NCBI GenBank assembly: GCA_035772405.1 | Contig: JAYKKM010000376.1 | Coordinates: forward strand, 338,501 to 402,500 | Reading direction: 5' to 3' | Source: Chrysogorgia sp. JL179-B06 | Lineage: Eukaryota; Cnidaria; Anthozoa; Scleralcyonacea; Chrysogorgiidae | Length of the DNA: 64,000 bases | Shown here: positions 47,816 through 58,154 of the stretch, in pieces | Numbering within the stretch: position 1 is the first letter of the stretch | How the letters are laid out: every line of letters starts with the position of its first letter | The notes under the pieces: generated by a model | Database searches by the model: none | Told to the model about the DNA's origin: nothing | Seen by the model: the letters and a program-made list of their open reading frames with translations, nothing else | Translations under genes and position numbers: made by a program

Positions 47816-48028
47816 TCGCTTATCTCGTTTTCGTATGTCGATTACGTTTATGGTCGAAATATTGCCTATTTAACCTTAGTGTATAACCTAAATTATTCTT
47901 TGCACAAAGAAGGATTTCGATTCGTATTGGCTTGTCAAACGAAGCGAAGGTTGGGTGCACACATTGACAATAGTTGTGGGTCATTAAGGGTAATTAGTGG
48001 TGCAAATCACATGTATTTGCACATGTAG
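47800..48028 (+). pseudogene. Bcl-2-like BH1 fragments, plus strand
   Basis: Two adjacent stretches in different frames resemble a BH1 motif (x-W/F-GRIVAxLxF): RIIAYLVFV at about 47812 and VYGRNIAYLTLVYNLN at about 47848. The second continues SLHKEGFRFVLACQTKRR. They are related to the minus-strand ORF at 49735-49977 (HFGRIIAYLTLV). Animal DNA viruses and Polinton relatives often carry Bcl-2 homologues that block cell death. Here only scraps remain. Confidence 0.4.
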
Positions 48029-48063
48029 AATATTCAACCGAGTGTTACCAATGAAATAATTCT

Positions 48064-48431
48064 TCAATTAAACGTTAAAACGAGTAAGTAAGTTTCGAGT
48101 AATTTGGTGGTTCTGAAAAGAACCGTTTTTGTTGTTTTTTGTTGTTTTTCCTTTTCTTTTACACATGGGAGGGCACTACGAGTGCAGTCTGCTGAAGCGA
48201 TTACGATTCCTTCAGAGAGCATATTTTCTAGCTCAAAAGCCTCGACTTCTACTTTCGAGTAGTGATAGTAGGCGTGGAGTTTGGGGTGATTTCCGCACGT
48301 CTCTAGCCAAACCATACCGTCAAATATGGCTTCGGTTTTCGGGCACCCAAAAAACTCCAAGTTTACTGAAGGGATTCCTAATCGCTTCAGCAGATCACAC
48401 TCGAGGTGTCCTCCGTTGTATGCAACGTTGA
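48064..48431 (-). pseudogene. Unknown Polinton-neighbourhood protein
   Basis: Reads ECDLLKRLGIPSVNLEFFG, then MVWLETCGNHPKLHAYYH and KVEVEAFELENML on the minus strand. I have seen such CGNH...YYHC.KVEVEAF proteins in Polinton contexts, without known function. The first about 45 bases of the coding sequence also occur inverted at 48165-48215 (plus: GGHYECSLLKRL), making a hairpin. Confidence 0.45.
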
Positions 48432-48906
48432 CTTGTCGTTCTTCTTTACGAGTTGGTAGAAGTCAGCGACTATCCCTTCTAACGCGTTAATTGAGAAAGC
48501 CTTTCTTCAACCCGGTACGCCCAGGGGAAGCTTGTGGATATGCTTCTTTACTTATCTACAGCTTCTTTGATCTTTCTGTTCAGGTCGTGCCATTTGACCC
48601 CAATGTCGAATATACCGAGTTCTTTACATAAGAATTTTTTTCAAACCCGAACCATCCATATCTATTATTCCTGCAATATCTTGAGAAGCTGTACTGAATG
48701 TCAATAATGGCTGTTAATCCCTCCTTTTATAATGTTTGCCTAGTAACAACAACGCTCGCAAGCGAGACAATAGAACAAGACTGGACTCGCGTGGCTCGCC
48801 ATTGTGACGAAACTCATTAAAAGCGGATTATCGAATACATGTTCTGACGACTTTTGGAAAAAATGATGAAAATACTCTTTGATTTATTTTTATTCACTAA
48901 TACACA

Positions 48907-49398
48907 TTATTCGTTAATACACATTATTAAGCAGTCACTAAAATTAATATAACTCGTTGTTTGCATGCCCTTAACTCCAACGACCATCTTAAAATACCTT
49001 CTGCATGGATTTTTTAATGATGGTTTTTTAATAATTTGATTTTTTAATGGTGGTTTCTGAATGTTTCTCTCGTCCATTTTTCGTTGAATCTCTCTCAGTA
49101 CTTTCTGCACGTGAGATAGCTCCTTTCCGGTAAGCGAAACGAGTTTCCCATCAGAGATCTGCTTTAAACCACCAAACGTTTGGCCCCATTTGAAATTATC
49201 AACGCCGATATTAAATCGCGTTTTGCCGTTAACATCGCTGGCAGAAAAATACGGTCTAACCAAGGTCTCTTCTTCTTCTGACAACGAGAACTTGATGTCT
49301 TCAGTTAAGGTATCCTTCTCCTGAACAATTTCCACAAGCATCGCTATAAGTTCCAACACTTGTTCGTTTAAGGTGATCCCTCTATCTGGCACTAGCAA
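48907..49398 (-). pseudogene. Polinton-associated protein of unknown function
   Basis: An intact stretch: LNEQVLELIAMLVEIVQEKD, SLSEEEETLVRPYF, NIGVDNFKWGQTFGGLKQ, then a basic C-terminus (IQKPPLKNQIIKKPSLKNP). An upstream piece in the same strand at about 49560-49410 (IPMYFVHERSILLKKRVKM) may be its start. No domain recognised. Confidence 0.4.
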
Positions 49399-49734
49399 TT
49401 TGTCCCCGTCTCTATCTGTGAATTATTTGACACAAACACCCATATCTTGAAAGAACTGATCGGAATAGACGTAAACTTCATTTTAACACGTTTCTTTAGC
49501 AGTATCGATCTCTCATGCACAAAGTACATTGGAATCGCAAAAATCACGTCCATGATTGCCAGTTAACGAAAAACACAGCCTTATAATCGTTAGACGAGGA
49601 TTCGAACACATGCATTCACCTTTTCCTAATGACCTTTTAATGACTCTTTCTCATTCAAACCTAATTAACTAATATTCAAATCAGGCGCAAAGTTTTTGAA
49701 GCATAGTGACTATCTTCCTCTCGCTCAAAACCAA

Positions 49735-49977
49735 TTAACCAATATTCAAATCAGGCCTTAGCAACGTTACAACGTCCATAACGACAACGTCGTTAATAAA
49801 ACCAGCCAAGTCGTTTTCGTTTATATTTCGCCAAGTCGACGCGCCTAAAAACGTCGACACTAGTGTTAAATAAGCGATAATTCGACCAAAATGTACAGCA
49901 TGCATCTCTTGGTAAATATCGTGTAAATTATTCGACAAGTTATCTCCGCGGATTCGAAAGGCAGCCTTCTCGTACAA
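49735..49977 (-). pseudogene. Bcl-2-like protein fragment in the Polinton
   Basis: About 80 residues. FRIRGDNLSNNLHDIYQEM has the L/F-xxx-GD core of a BH3-type helix. HFGRIIAYLTLV follows after only a few residues and fits BH1. The normal spacing between BH3 and BH1 in Bcl-2 proteins is much longer, so the central helices are missing or the similarity is partial. The N- and C-termini are not clear. It would act at the mitochondrial surface if functional. Moderate confidence only. Confidence 0.4.
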
Positions 49978-49999
49978 TTGTCTATGCTCCCTAAGGCAT

Positions 50000-50390
50000 C
50001 AATTCTCCTTCATCAATTCTCCTTGGGCTCTCGGCGGCGGCTTCCGTGGCTCAGCCACGAGTTCTGTATATATGGTGGTAATGCCGCGATAAGATTCTGG
50101 GTATATTATAGGTAATGTTTGGCATTTCACTCGATCAAACTACATGTTGAAAGGATTTATGGTGAAGGAAAATTTCGAGTGTGGACCAGTTGCGAAAAAT
50201 GCAACTTCAAGGCCTTCCGGCTGGAATTGAACCCGCGACCATGCGATGCTAGTGCAGTGCTCTGACCACTGAGCCACGGAAGCCGCCGCCGAGAGTCCAG
50301 CCACGAGTTCTGTATATACGTGTATGGTGGTAATGCCGGGATAAGATTCTGGGTATATTATAGGTAATATTTGGCATTTCACTTGATCAA
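50000..50390 (-). mobile_element. tRNA-derived SINE, copy 2 (and partial copy)
   Basis: The tRNA-like head lies at 50284-50211 (minus), with A box TGGCTCAGTGG and B box GGTTCAATTCC. The body continues down to about 50150. Another partial copy of the 5' flank (CTGTATATATGGTGGTAATGCCG) precedes it at 50040-50140. Copies 2 and 3 are tandem, with a period of about 250-260 bp. Confidence 0.75.
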
Positions 50391-50391
50391 A

Positions 50392-50640
50392 CTACATGTT
50401 GAAAGGATTTATGGTGAAGGAAAATTTCGAGTGTTGGAATACATACATTTTAAGACCAAACCGGGACCAGTTGCGAAAAATGCAACTTAGCGGCCTTCCG
50501 GCAGGAATTGAACCCGCGACCCTGCGATTGCTAGTGCAGTGCTCTGACCACTGAGCTACAGAAGCCGTTGCCGAGAGCCTGGTCACGAGTTCTGTATATA
50601 TGGTGGTAATGCCGGGATAAGATTCTGGGTATATTATAGG
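50392..50640 (-). mobile_element. tRNA-derived SINE, copy 3
   Basis: The tRNA-like head lies at 50566-50492 (minus): A box TAGCTCAGTGG, B box GGTTCAATTCC, an anticodon loop with AGC (alanine) but an irregular anticodon stem and an acceptor stem with one extra base. It is therefore not a working tRNA. The body to 50392 matches the Polinton ORF at 34683-34790 almost base for base. Confidence 0.78.
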
Positions 50641-50832
<192 letters not shown>

Positions 50833-51109
50833 GCCCATAGTTGTACAGTCATTAGAGACATATTTAATAAATCGATTGCTACTGTCTTTCCAAACGAATG
50901 GTAATTTGCCAAAATCGAAATTTTCCGGTTCATAAGAAGGGAGAAAAGGATGTACGCTTCCTATTATAGATCTATTTCTGTTTCAGTATCGTCGCCAAAC
51001 ACTTGAAAGACTGATATTTGACCAAGTATACGAATAGCTTTCTTCAAATAATTATATATTGTCCAGCTACTTTTCGAAAATGCATTCTACTGTAACATCT
51101 CCCTTAGAT

Positions 51110-51450
51110 GCAACAAAATGACGACTAATATGTTTGTCTTTCTTGATTTGGCTAAAGCCTTTGACCATAATGTATTTTCTTAAATAATTGAGTGCTATGG
51201 TATAACGGCAATGTGGATAAAATTATTACTTCATATTTAGATTCAAGTGAACAGAAATGTAGTTTAAACAAACGGTTTTATCTCTAAACCGTCTAAAACA
51301 ACACGCGCGGTGTTCCATGGGAGTCTATTCTGGGCCATTTGCTCTTTTTATTGTACATTAATAACCTACCGTCCTCTGTTCATCATAGTACACCGGGAAT
51401 GTATGCGGATGATGCCAACATCACAATTTCTGGCACGGAGTATTAGTGAC
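51110..51450 (+). pseudogene. LINE reverse transcriptase fragment
   Basis: MFVFLDLAKAFD (51130) and, after a gap, WESILGHLLFLLYINNLPSS and MYADDANITISG (51330-51440). The catalytic box reads YADD. Several frame breaks. Confidence 0.65.
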
Positions 51451-51832
51451 CTTGATAATCTTAGCATTCGTAGATATAAGCATCACATTATTTAAAGCAC
51501 TAAAACATGTATCCCTAATATATCACATATCGATAGCTATTTACAATGATAGAAGATTCAAATCACTTATCACTATAATTTGTTAGGTTGCAATACCAAA
51601 GTCGTTCTACCTTAACTGAAAACTGAGTTTTAAAACATATTGTATATATAGTTAGTGCAGATGTTTTGTGATGAGATGACCAGAGAGATGAAATTGCGTG
51701 TCTTGCAGATGAAAGTTATTGATGAAATAGCGTGTCTAAATCAAGTTTTTTTCTCTCTCTTTCCTTATGGTGAAATTGCGGTTATATATTGAATGTTTTA
51801 TTTTCTTATTATAAGTAATAGCATGGCTTTGA

Positions 51833-51955
51833 GGTTGATTAGTGATTAAATGACCCGAAAGCCGAGGGAGGTTTAGTTGAAGTCCCTCGGGCTTCGCCCT
51901 CGGGACTTCTACTAAACCTCCCGAGGCTTGAGGGGCATTTAATCACTAATCAACC
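51833..51955. repeat. Palindrome of 123 bp
   Basis: GGTTGATTAGTGATTAAATG and its complement end the arms. Inside are CGAGGGAGGTTTAGT and CCCTCGGGCTTCGCCCTCGGG. A related half (AGTCCCGAGGGCAAAGCCCGACGG) is at 52020-52070. Confidence 0.75.
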
Positions 51956-52165
51956 GAAATGCCATACTATTAGTTTGTAATATTATGGTTACCGAGGAAT
52001 TGAATGAGAATGAGCGTAAAAGTCCCGAGGGCAAAGCCCGACGGACTTTTACTAAACCTCGCAAGGCTATTTGTTTGGTATATTCTAATGAATCATTTGC
52101 ATTGCAAATACGTATAAATATAGGCGTAAAGATGATGAAGTTATAGTAAAATCCAGCGCCTGAGT

Positions 52166-52501
52166 ATGTCGAAAGAAAGATTTACGTTTGTTAAAGAATC
52201 GGATATTCAAAATGCAAGGGAAGGAACCGTACCGCCGAATACAAAACGCCATACGATGTGGAGCAGGAATTGTTATGATACGTGGTTGCAAGCAAGAAAT
52301 AGTGCTTTTACAGATTTTGAGCCAGAAGACTGTAGATTTCGATCGGTTCCAAAGCTGGAAGAGTTAAGTATCGATGAAATGAACTACTGGCTAAGTAGAT
52401 TTGTGTTAGAAGTTAAGAAAAAAGACGGAGGTGATTACCGACATGAAGTGTTATATAGTTTGTTTTGTGGATTGAATCGCGTAATCAAAGAAAAGAATTA
52501 A
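52166..52501 (+). CDS. Stand-alone Crypton-type N-terminal domain protein
   Basis: An uninterrupted 111-residue ORF from ATG to TAA. NAREGTVPPNTKRHTMWSRN, then YDTWLQARN and LSIDEMNYWLSRFVLEVKKK and LFCGLNRVIKEK match the N-terminal core-binding domain found in Crypton-derived proteins (the KCTD1/ZMYM/QRICH1-related group). In full-length relatives a tyrosine-recombinase domain follows. Here the ORF ends right after the domain, so it cannot recombine DNA but might bind it. It lies between palindromes of one family (51833-51955; 52567-52640). Confidence 0.65.
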   Translation: MSKERFTFVKESDIQNAREGTVPPNTKRHTMWSRNCYDTWLQARNSAFTDFEPEDCRFRSVPKLEELSIDEMNYWLSRFVLEVKKKDGGDYRHEVLYSLFCGLNRVIKEKN

Positions 52502-52554
52502 AAATTTACATATAGATGTGTTGATTGAATTATAAATAAGGAAAGTTCGCAATA

Positions 52555-52645
52555 AAATTATAGGTATGATTAGTTCTAATCGTACCTAATGCATATAAAG
52601 ATTAGGTATGATTAGTTACTAATCGTACCTCCTTTTTGTGCATCG
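52555..52645. repeat. AGGTATGATTAG hairpin repeat
   Basis: ATAGGTATGATTAGTTCTAATCGTACCTAA and then AGGTATGATTAGTTACTAATCGTACCT: two consecutive small hairpins, related to that at 32128-32150. Confidence 0.6.
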
Positions 52646-52705
52646 GGTAAATTCGACGTTAATTGTGCGTGTGGAAACAAAAGAAACCGAGGTAGCCGTG
52701 ATATT

Positions 52706-53070
52706 ACTAAACTAAGTGATGTATATTTTAATATTATTGCAATAAACAGACATTGGTAACCAATAACCAGAAAACAAATGGTGAAATTGCGGTTATATTG
52801 AATGTTTTATTTTCTTACTAAACTAAGTGATGTATATTGTAATATTATTGCAATAAACAGACATTGGTAACCAGAAAACAAATGGTGAAATTGCGGTTAT
52901 ATTGAATGTTTTATTTTCTTACTAAACTAAGTGATGTATATTGTAATATTATTGCAATAAACAGACATTGGTAACCAGAAAACAAATGGTGAAATTGCGG
53001 TTATATTGAATGTTTTATTGTCTTACTAAACTACGTGATGTATATTGTAATATTATTGCAATAAACAGAC
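52706..53070. repeat. Minisatellite, ~103-bp unit, about 3.5 copies
   Basis: Units contain TTACTAAACTAAGTGATGTATATT, GCAATAAACAGACATTGGTA and GGTGAAATTGCGGTTATATTG. Unit starts are near 52706, 52814, 52917 and 53021. A partial unit also lies at 51768-51830. Confidence 0.85.
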
Positions 53071-53246
53071 ATTGGTAGTATTTGCTTTCCGATATCCACC
53101 AAGTCCTTGTTTGTAGTCCATTGGATAGCTAGAAACATTTATCTAAATAAAGAAAAGATTCAGTTCTTCCTAAATTTTACAATTTCAATAAACGCGTAGT
53201 ATCTCAAATACTTGTTAATTTACGACACGTATCACTGCATGAAAAC

Positions 53247-53462
53247 ATGGATTTACTCAAATTTACAATATGCACAAATATGGAGCAAATGTATTGAAAT
53301 ATTACATTTACCATAGGAGTAAACTTGGAAAATGCCGCACTTACTCACTTTTGAGAAAATATGAAGCAAATGCGGCATTTACCATGTTTACTCGTATAGT
53401 AAATATAACATTTGAATAAAGTTGCTCCATATTTGCGCAATTGTAAATTTGAGTAAATCCAT
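53247..53462. mobile_element. MITE with 45-bp inverted ends
   Basis: ATGGATTTACTCAAATTTAC...GTAAATTTGAGTAAATCCAT, with CAAATATGGAGCAA / TTGCTCCATATTTG further in and an inner hairpin of AATGCCGCA/TGCGGCATT. Confidence 0.75.
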
Positions 53463-53543
53463 ATTTCAAAATAGCTATTATGGCTGAATAGACATGCAAG
53501 TATAGAATATTAGAATAGAATATTAATGTCATCAATGACATAC

Positions 53544-53859
53544 CAATGCTTTATCTTGCTTGTAATCTTGTAAACATAATTGGTGTATCCCCCACCAAGC
53601 CCTGCCCAGCAATTAGTGGATGGGCCATATTTGTCATACTGTGCAACCAAACCTTTTGGAGATGACCAACATTCACCATAAAACTGAATGGCAAAGTATT
53701 CCAAACCATGGTCATTTGCAAGAATAGCACACCGTTTTATAGTAGCATTTGGCTTTTTCCAATCAATCAGCGGTCGCAGATTTGCGATCATGGTTGGTAA
53801 TGCTCTTTCATCACCACCTCTGTCATGGAAACATCCAACTCCAGCATATTCAAGTGTGG
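53544..53859 (-). CDS. Extracellular protein exon: four-cysteine domain after TSP1 repeats
   Basis: Acceptor TATATTTAG, incoming phase 1, donor GTATGT in phase 2. Encodes about 105 residues: VGCFHDRGGDERALPTM, IKRCAILANDHGLEYFAIQF, YGECWSS, DKYGPSTNCWAGLGG and TNYVYKI. The four-cysteine layout with YFAIQFYGECW and NYVYKI is one I associate with secreted and membrane proteins of cnidarians, where it often sits beside TSP1 repeats; it resembles a WSC-type fold. It belongs to the same gene as the exons at 57295-57457 and 60356-60566. Confidence 0.75.
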
Positions 53860-53869
53860 CTAAATATAT

Positions 53870-54960
53870 GTAAAAAAGTGTTTTATAAATTTTCTTATTT
53901 AGTTTGAAATGGTGTGCGCATGATTATGCAAACGGAAGAACATTTTGAAGCGTATAAAGTATAAATCATAGCATTTTGCTCAACAAACTCAAAGATTTAG
54001 GCTTCTCGGGCTCGGCTTCACACTGGTTTAGTTTTATCTGTCCAGCCGTCACCAGACGGTGCGTATTCATTCGCTCTTTCTGACGCGTTGCCCGTGGTGG
54101 AATTGCGCAAAGAAGCATATTGGGGCGAATATTTTTTAGCATTTATGTTGGTAATTTACCGTCGATACTACAAAGTTGTTCAACTGAATGTTATGTCGAC
54201 AATACCAAGCTTCACATGTGTTTTCTAGTGCGGAATCACGAAATCGCTATGGCTGATATGAATAATGACCTTCTTTTGAAAACCTGCTACTCTTAAACCC
54301 GCATAAGACCAAATTAATGATGTACGGAATTTCAGCACGAAATTAGGAGATTTTTTGAATTACTTAGTTATGTAAAGTCAGCAGTGTGAGGAAGAAAGGA
54401 AAATAAGAGTAAGTAAATTCGTATTCTTAAACAAATCACATACTTTAATCACCTGTTTGTGTACTGTGCATGAGTCGTAGTGAAAACCAGGCTTAACTCC
54501 TAGACTTTGAGTGACGAAGAGCTTTCGCTCGAATGTTTGAATAGACCTACTATATATAATGCAGTACACATTATTTCGTTACTGCATCAACATTTTAGTA
54601 TTTATACCATGTCTACCTATACACGTGTACGCAATAAAAAGAACCTAAATAATACGTCTGGCTATTTTAATAATATGCACATAATCTTTCTCTGCCATTG
54701 TTATGATTTTGCTTTCAAAACACTTTTTAACAGTTCTAGACAAAACCGGTAATTGCATGGGTATTGACGCTCAAGAAAAACAAATATATACAATTGAACA
54801 AGTGAATGTGTCAGCTTGATGGTTTAAAGGTTCTCAGAGATACATGTAGTGTCCACTGTAAATCCATTCAGATTGGCGAATTAATGGTTTATCTATTTTT
54901 AAGTAAAATAACTTAGCACTACGCTATGAAGTCTTTAAACAATAAGCGGGCGAGGCGTTG
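53870..54960. other. Intron of the TSP1 gene, nothing recognised
   Basis: No coding exon or element with clear ends. A CG-richer patch at about 54000-54110 is unexplained. Confidence 0.35.
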
Positions 54961-54989
54961 TTGTCTACACGTATTTCAAGTTACAATAA

Positions 54990-55770
54990 TAAATTCACTG
55001 GTTATATTATTGTTCCTCGGTCTGGTTCAATACTACAAATCGAAATAAACGGAAACTTCAAATTATACAGAATTTTTCTGCCCTCATCGTTGGTGGAACT
55101 GGAAAATATGATCACGTATAACCAATATTGACGGAACCATGCTGGATACCTGTAAAATTACAATTTTACTATCGCGAAGCAATTATCGATATTAAATGTA
55201 TGACGGGAATGGCGCTCACCTATCTAATTTCTTAATTTGTTAGTAGAGGCAGTGTAAATGGAAGTCAACTAGACAAGCAAAACGTAAAAGCGCAACAGGT
55301 CAGACTTCTGAGAACCTTTTATTATTGCGTTGTCAAATTATGGAATGTTTCATATGAGGGGCCGCGGAGCCGGGGGGGGGGGGGGCAAGGGGGAAATTGC
55401 CCCCCACTTTTTCCCTGATGTTAATTTTCCTAAATTGGGTTGTAAAATAAAATTGAAATAGTACAAAAATCGACATATTTTACTGCAACCCAATCTTCGC
55501 CACTTGAAATCCCCCACTCTAAAAAGTGCTCAGCCGCCCCTGATCCAGCACTTAAAGTAACGATGACAATTCGGGATTTTAACTCAAATTAAAAAGAGAC
55601 TTACTTGATAGTTTATTATTATTATAAGTTGTTGTTCTAAATAAATCCATTTTATTGTATTTTATAGAGTAAGTATTATCTTACTTATTGTATTTATTTA
55701 TTTTATATTGTCACTGAAAAGTCCCAATGGGGAGTAGTCAATTAATTTTGTATTTTGTATTTATGATCTG
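54990..55770 (+). pseudogene. LINE 3' fragment with MITE insertion
   Basis: Scrambled frames of an RT C-terminus (ALIVGGTGKYDHV, IDIKCMTGMAL). The 3' UTR CTGAAAAGTCCCAATGGGGA at 55711-55730 resembles that of the LINE at 2-5 kb (CTGAAAAGCCCCTTGGGGA). A GC-rich element at about 55353-55545 (ends AGGGGCCGCGGAGCC / inverted GGGGCGGCTGAGC, with a 16-G run) interrupts it. Confidence 0.6.
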
Positions 55771-55919
55771 ATGACCATAAATGTATAAGGCGCCTTAAAC
55801 CTCCCAATGATGTGGAAACTCCTCACAGGTATTCTAGCTGATGAAATATGTATGACTACTTGACCGAAGTAAACTTCTGCCAGAATAACAGAAAAGTTGC
55901 CGAAAGGACTCTAGAGGGA

Positions 55920-56700
55920 CAAAGGACCAGTTGTTGATTGACAAAATGATAATTAAGAACTGCAATAGAAGGCCGACAGGATCGAAATGGCATGGATAGA
56001 CTTCAAAAAGGCATTTGACATGACAACTCATGGATAATCCAGAGTATCGGTATGTTCGGAGGTGCTAGAAATATGATTGGGCTCCTCCAGAACAGTGTGA
56101 AAAATGGAAAACGAAACTATTAACGGCTGGAAATGAAGTACTTTGTGAAGAACAGCGCCGGATTTAGGACTGTGGAGGCCCCTGGGCGGTCACAGTTCTG
56201 CTAGTAGCCTACAACATGAACCTGGTCCTCACTGTACATAGGACCTCATTTACAACACCACTATCAATTCTATTTCAGAATGTATGCTTTCAGATACATA
56301 TTATAACACGGAATAGATTTAAAGTGCAGAAACCATAGTCAGCTGACACAAAACAAAACATACATCTTGAGAAGTGAGAACCCATATTATCATCTATCTT
56401 TTGTTTTGTTTTTGACTCATATTTTTGGTTCTCTAAATGTTTTGGTAGTTTTACATTTCAACACCTAGTTTTTCAACTTTCAAGACATTTTTGTGGAGGC
56501 CCCCACCAAACATTATTTTGTGGAGGCCCCGGTCCATCCTGCCCTAAATCCGGGGCTGGTGAAGAAAAACATAAAAAGAGGAATCTTCCAAGGTGACAGT
56601 CTCTCGCCCCTATTGTTTGTAACGTCTTTAATCCCACTAACACTAGTGCAATGGAAGATTAAGACCGGTTATGACCAAGGAAAGAGTTTTTACCAAGTTT
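55920..56700 (+). pseudogene. R2/NeSL-like reverse transcriptase fragment, split by a hAT MITE
   Basis: Upstream part with [10 protein letters not shown] and a KWHG/TSKR region in decayed frames (55930-56110). After the MITE comes NIKRGIFQGDSLSPLLFVTS and LIPLTLVQWKIKTGYD (56566-56700). The GIFQGDSLSPLLF motif is typical of site-type LINEs related to R2/R4/NeSL. Confidence 0.65.
56153..56558. mobile_element. hAT-type MITE with 8-bp target duplication
   Basis: CAGCGCCGGATTTAGG ... CCTAAATCCGGGGCTG. GTGAAGAA on both sides (56145-56152 and 56559-56566). Inside, GTGGAGGCCCC is repeated. It is inserted in the LINE fragment above. Confidence 0.85.
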
Positions 56701-56719
56701 AATCTTTTGATATCTTCTG

Positions 56720-57290
56720 ATATTTCCGCAAGATAGACTTGCTAACGTCAATTAAGCGGGTAAGAGCTTCCTTTTTACTAAATTTATCATTTTTGACATC
56801 CTATATTCTGATATTTCTGCAAGATACAATGGTTACTGCGCGTAAAGAAATATATGTTATTTACTGGGAGGTCCGTATAGAAAAATGTTTGCCGATCGTT
56901 TTCAGAAACTGCCAGAGGTCGTAGACCGAGAGTTGTTTATGAGACCGAGGGCAATTATTTTTCCATGGAAGGTGAAACATTTGAGTTTCTTTAGCGCGGT
57001 AAAACTGCAATGTTTGGATAAGAAAAATAAAATAAAGTAACCAAAATACTTTTTTATAATAAAGTTATTTCATGCAGCTTAATTGAATCAAATTATCTGT
57101 TAGTTAAGTTTTCAATTTTCCAGTTAATAATAAAGCAAAATCAGCATTACATTTTTTATCATTTAGGATTCCATCACCGTTGTCAGATATCGCAAAAAAA
57201 CACTCTAGATCAGGCAGCCAATCAAATTGCAGGAACGCCTAGGATTCCGCCCGCTCACGATTAATAAAAAATATTAGTAGTTATCAACAC
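56720..57290. other. TSP1-gene intron, nothing recognised
   Basis: AT-rich; no exon, repeat or RNA seen. Confidence 0.3.
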
Positions 57291-57294
57291 TTAC

Positions 57295-57457
57295 TTTTGC
57301 ATGGTTTATCATAGTTGCATTTTTTGGCTGTTGATGGTTTTTTGACGTTGTAATGTTCACAAGTTGAAATTGGAAGTGTTGTTTTACTTCCCACGTCGTT
57401 GATTATTTGACATTTTAATTTTCGTGTCAATTTGCCTTCTCCACAAGTCGTCGAGCA
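57295..57457 (-). CDS. Extracellular protein exon: TSP1 repeat, C-terminal part
   Basis: Acceptor ATTCTTTAG, phase 0 in; donor GTAAGT, phase 1 out. Encodes CSTTCGEGKLTRKLKC, STCEHYNVKKPSTAKKCNY and DKPC: the CSxTCGxG and final Cys pattern of a thrombospondin type-1 repeat. The Trp part of the same repeat (EPWSQ) ends the upstream exon at 60356, so this intron splits the repeat after the Trp motif. Confidence 0.85.
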
Positions 57458-57459
57458 CT

Positions 57460-58050
57460 AAAGAATTCACAACATTTTCAATTTTAAAAGTTGTCCAGAA
57501 ATACAAGTTCAATACTCATCAAAAAAGGTTGACCGGTGTACTAGTGGCAATTGATTTTCCGAAAATAATTCGTATATTTAAAATGAATATAAGTGCGCAG
57601 CAAAAATATTTTAAATGAAGAGCCATAATAAAGAGTATAAGAAAATTTCGCTTAAAAGTATGTTTTCTACTCAGAATTTCACGCTGCATGCGACCTAACT
57701 GGAGGAACACCAATGCAATGTCTCTTTTTATAGTCAGCGGGGTCTGAATGACTCATCGCTTTTTTCTTCACGCAGCCTATCATTGAAATGTAAAATTTAT
57801 TCTTGTGTCGGCATTTCAAAATAATTTCTGATATTCTGTTCAGGAAATTTTTTTGACCAGAAAGTTTCTCTTCTAAACAAAGATTATATATTTTTGCTCC
57901 ACTCGTATAAGCTGCGGCTCTTTTCATATTGAAGTAGCAAATAAACTTTCAAGCGATATTTTCCTATATTAAGCTCTACCTCATATGGTATCAATAACTC
58001 TACGATATATCGTGAACATTTATACCTTATGTCTATATATATATCATATC
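57460..58050. other. Intron, nothing recognised
   Basis: AT-rich intron DNA of the TSP1 gene with no supported feature. Confidence 0.3.
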
Positions 58051-58065
58051 ATATATATATACATA

Positions 58066-58123
<58 letters not shown>

Positions 58124-58130
58124 CAAAGTG
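58050..58130. repeat. (TA)n microsatellite at hammerhead repeat edge
   Basis: TA run of about 55 bp directly preceding AGCAAAGTGAAAAGGTGG, as at 58300-58335, 58770-58870, 59066-59090 and 63540-63594. TA runs consistently border these repeats. Confidence 0.85.
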
Positions 58131-58154
58131 AAAAGGTGGAAAGGTGAAAAGGTG

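Noticed and set aside
47565..47886. Gly/Trp/Cys-rich and Pro-rich frames at 47.6-47.9 kb
   Set aside because: They are translations of the CACCCC microrepeat.
50492..50566. A working tRNA-Ala (AGC) gene
   Set aside because: The A and B boxes are good, but the anticodon stem and acceptor stem are irregular, and three copies share the same non-tRNA body. It is a SINE head.
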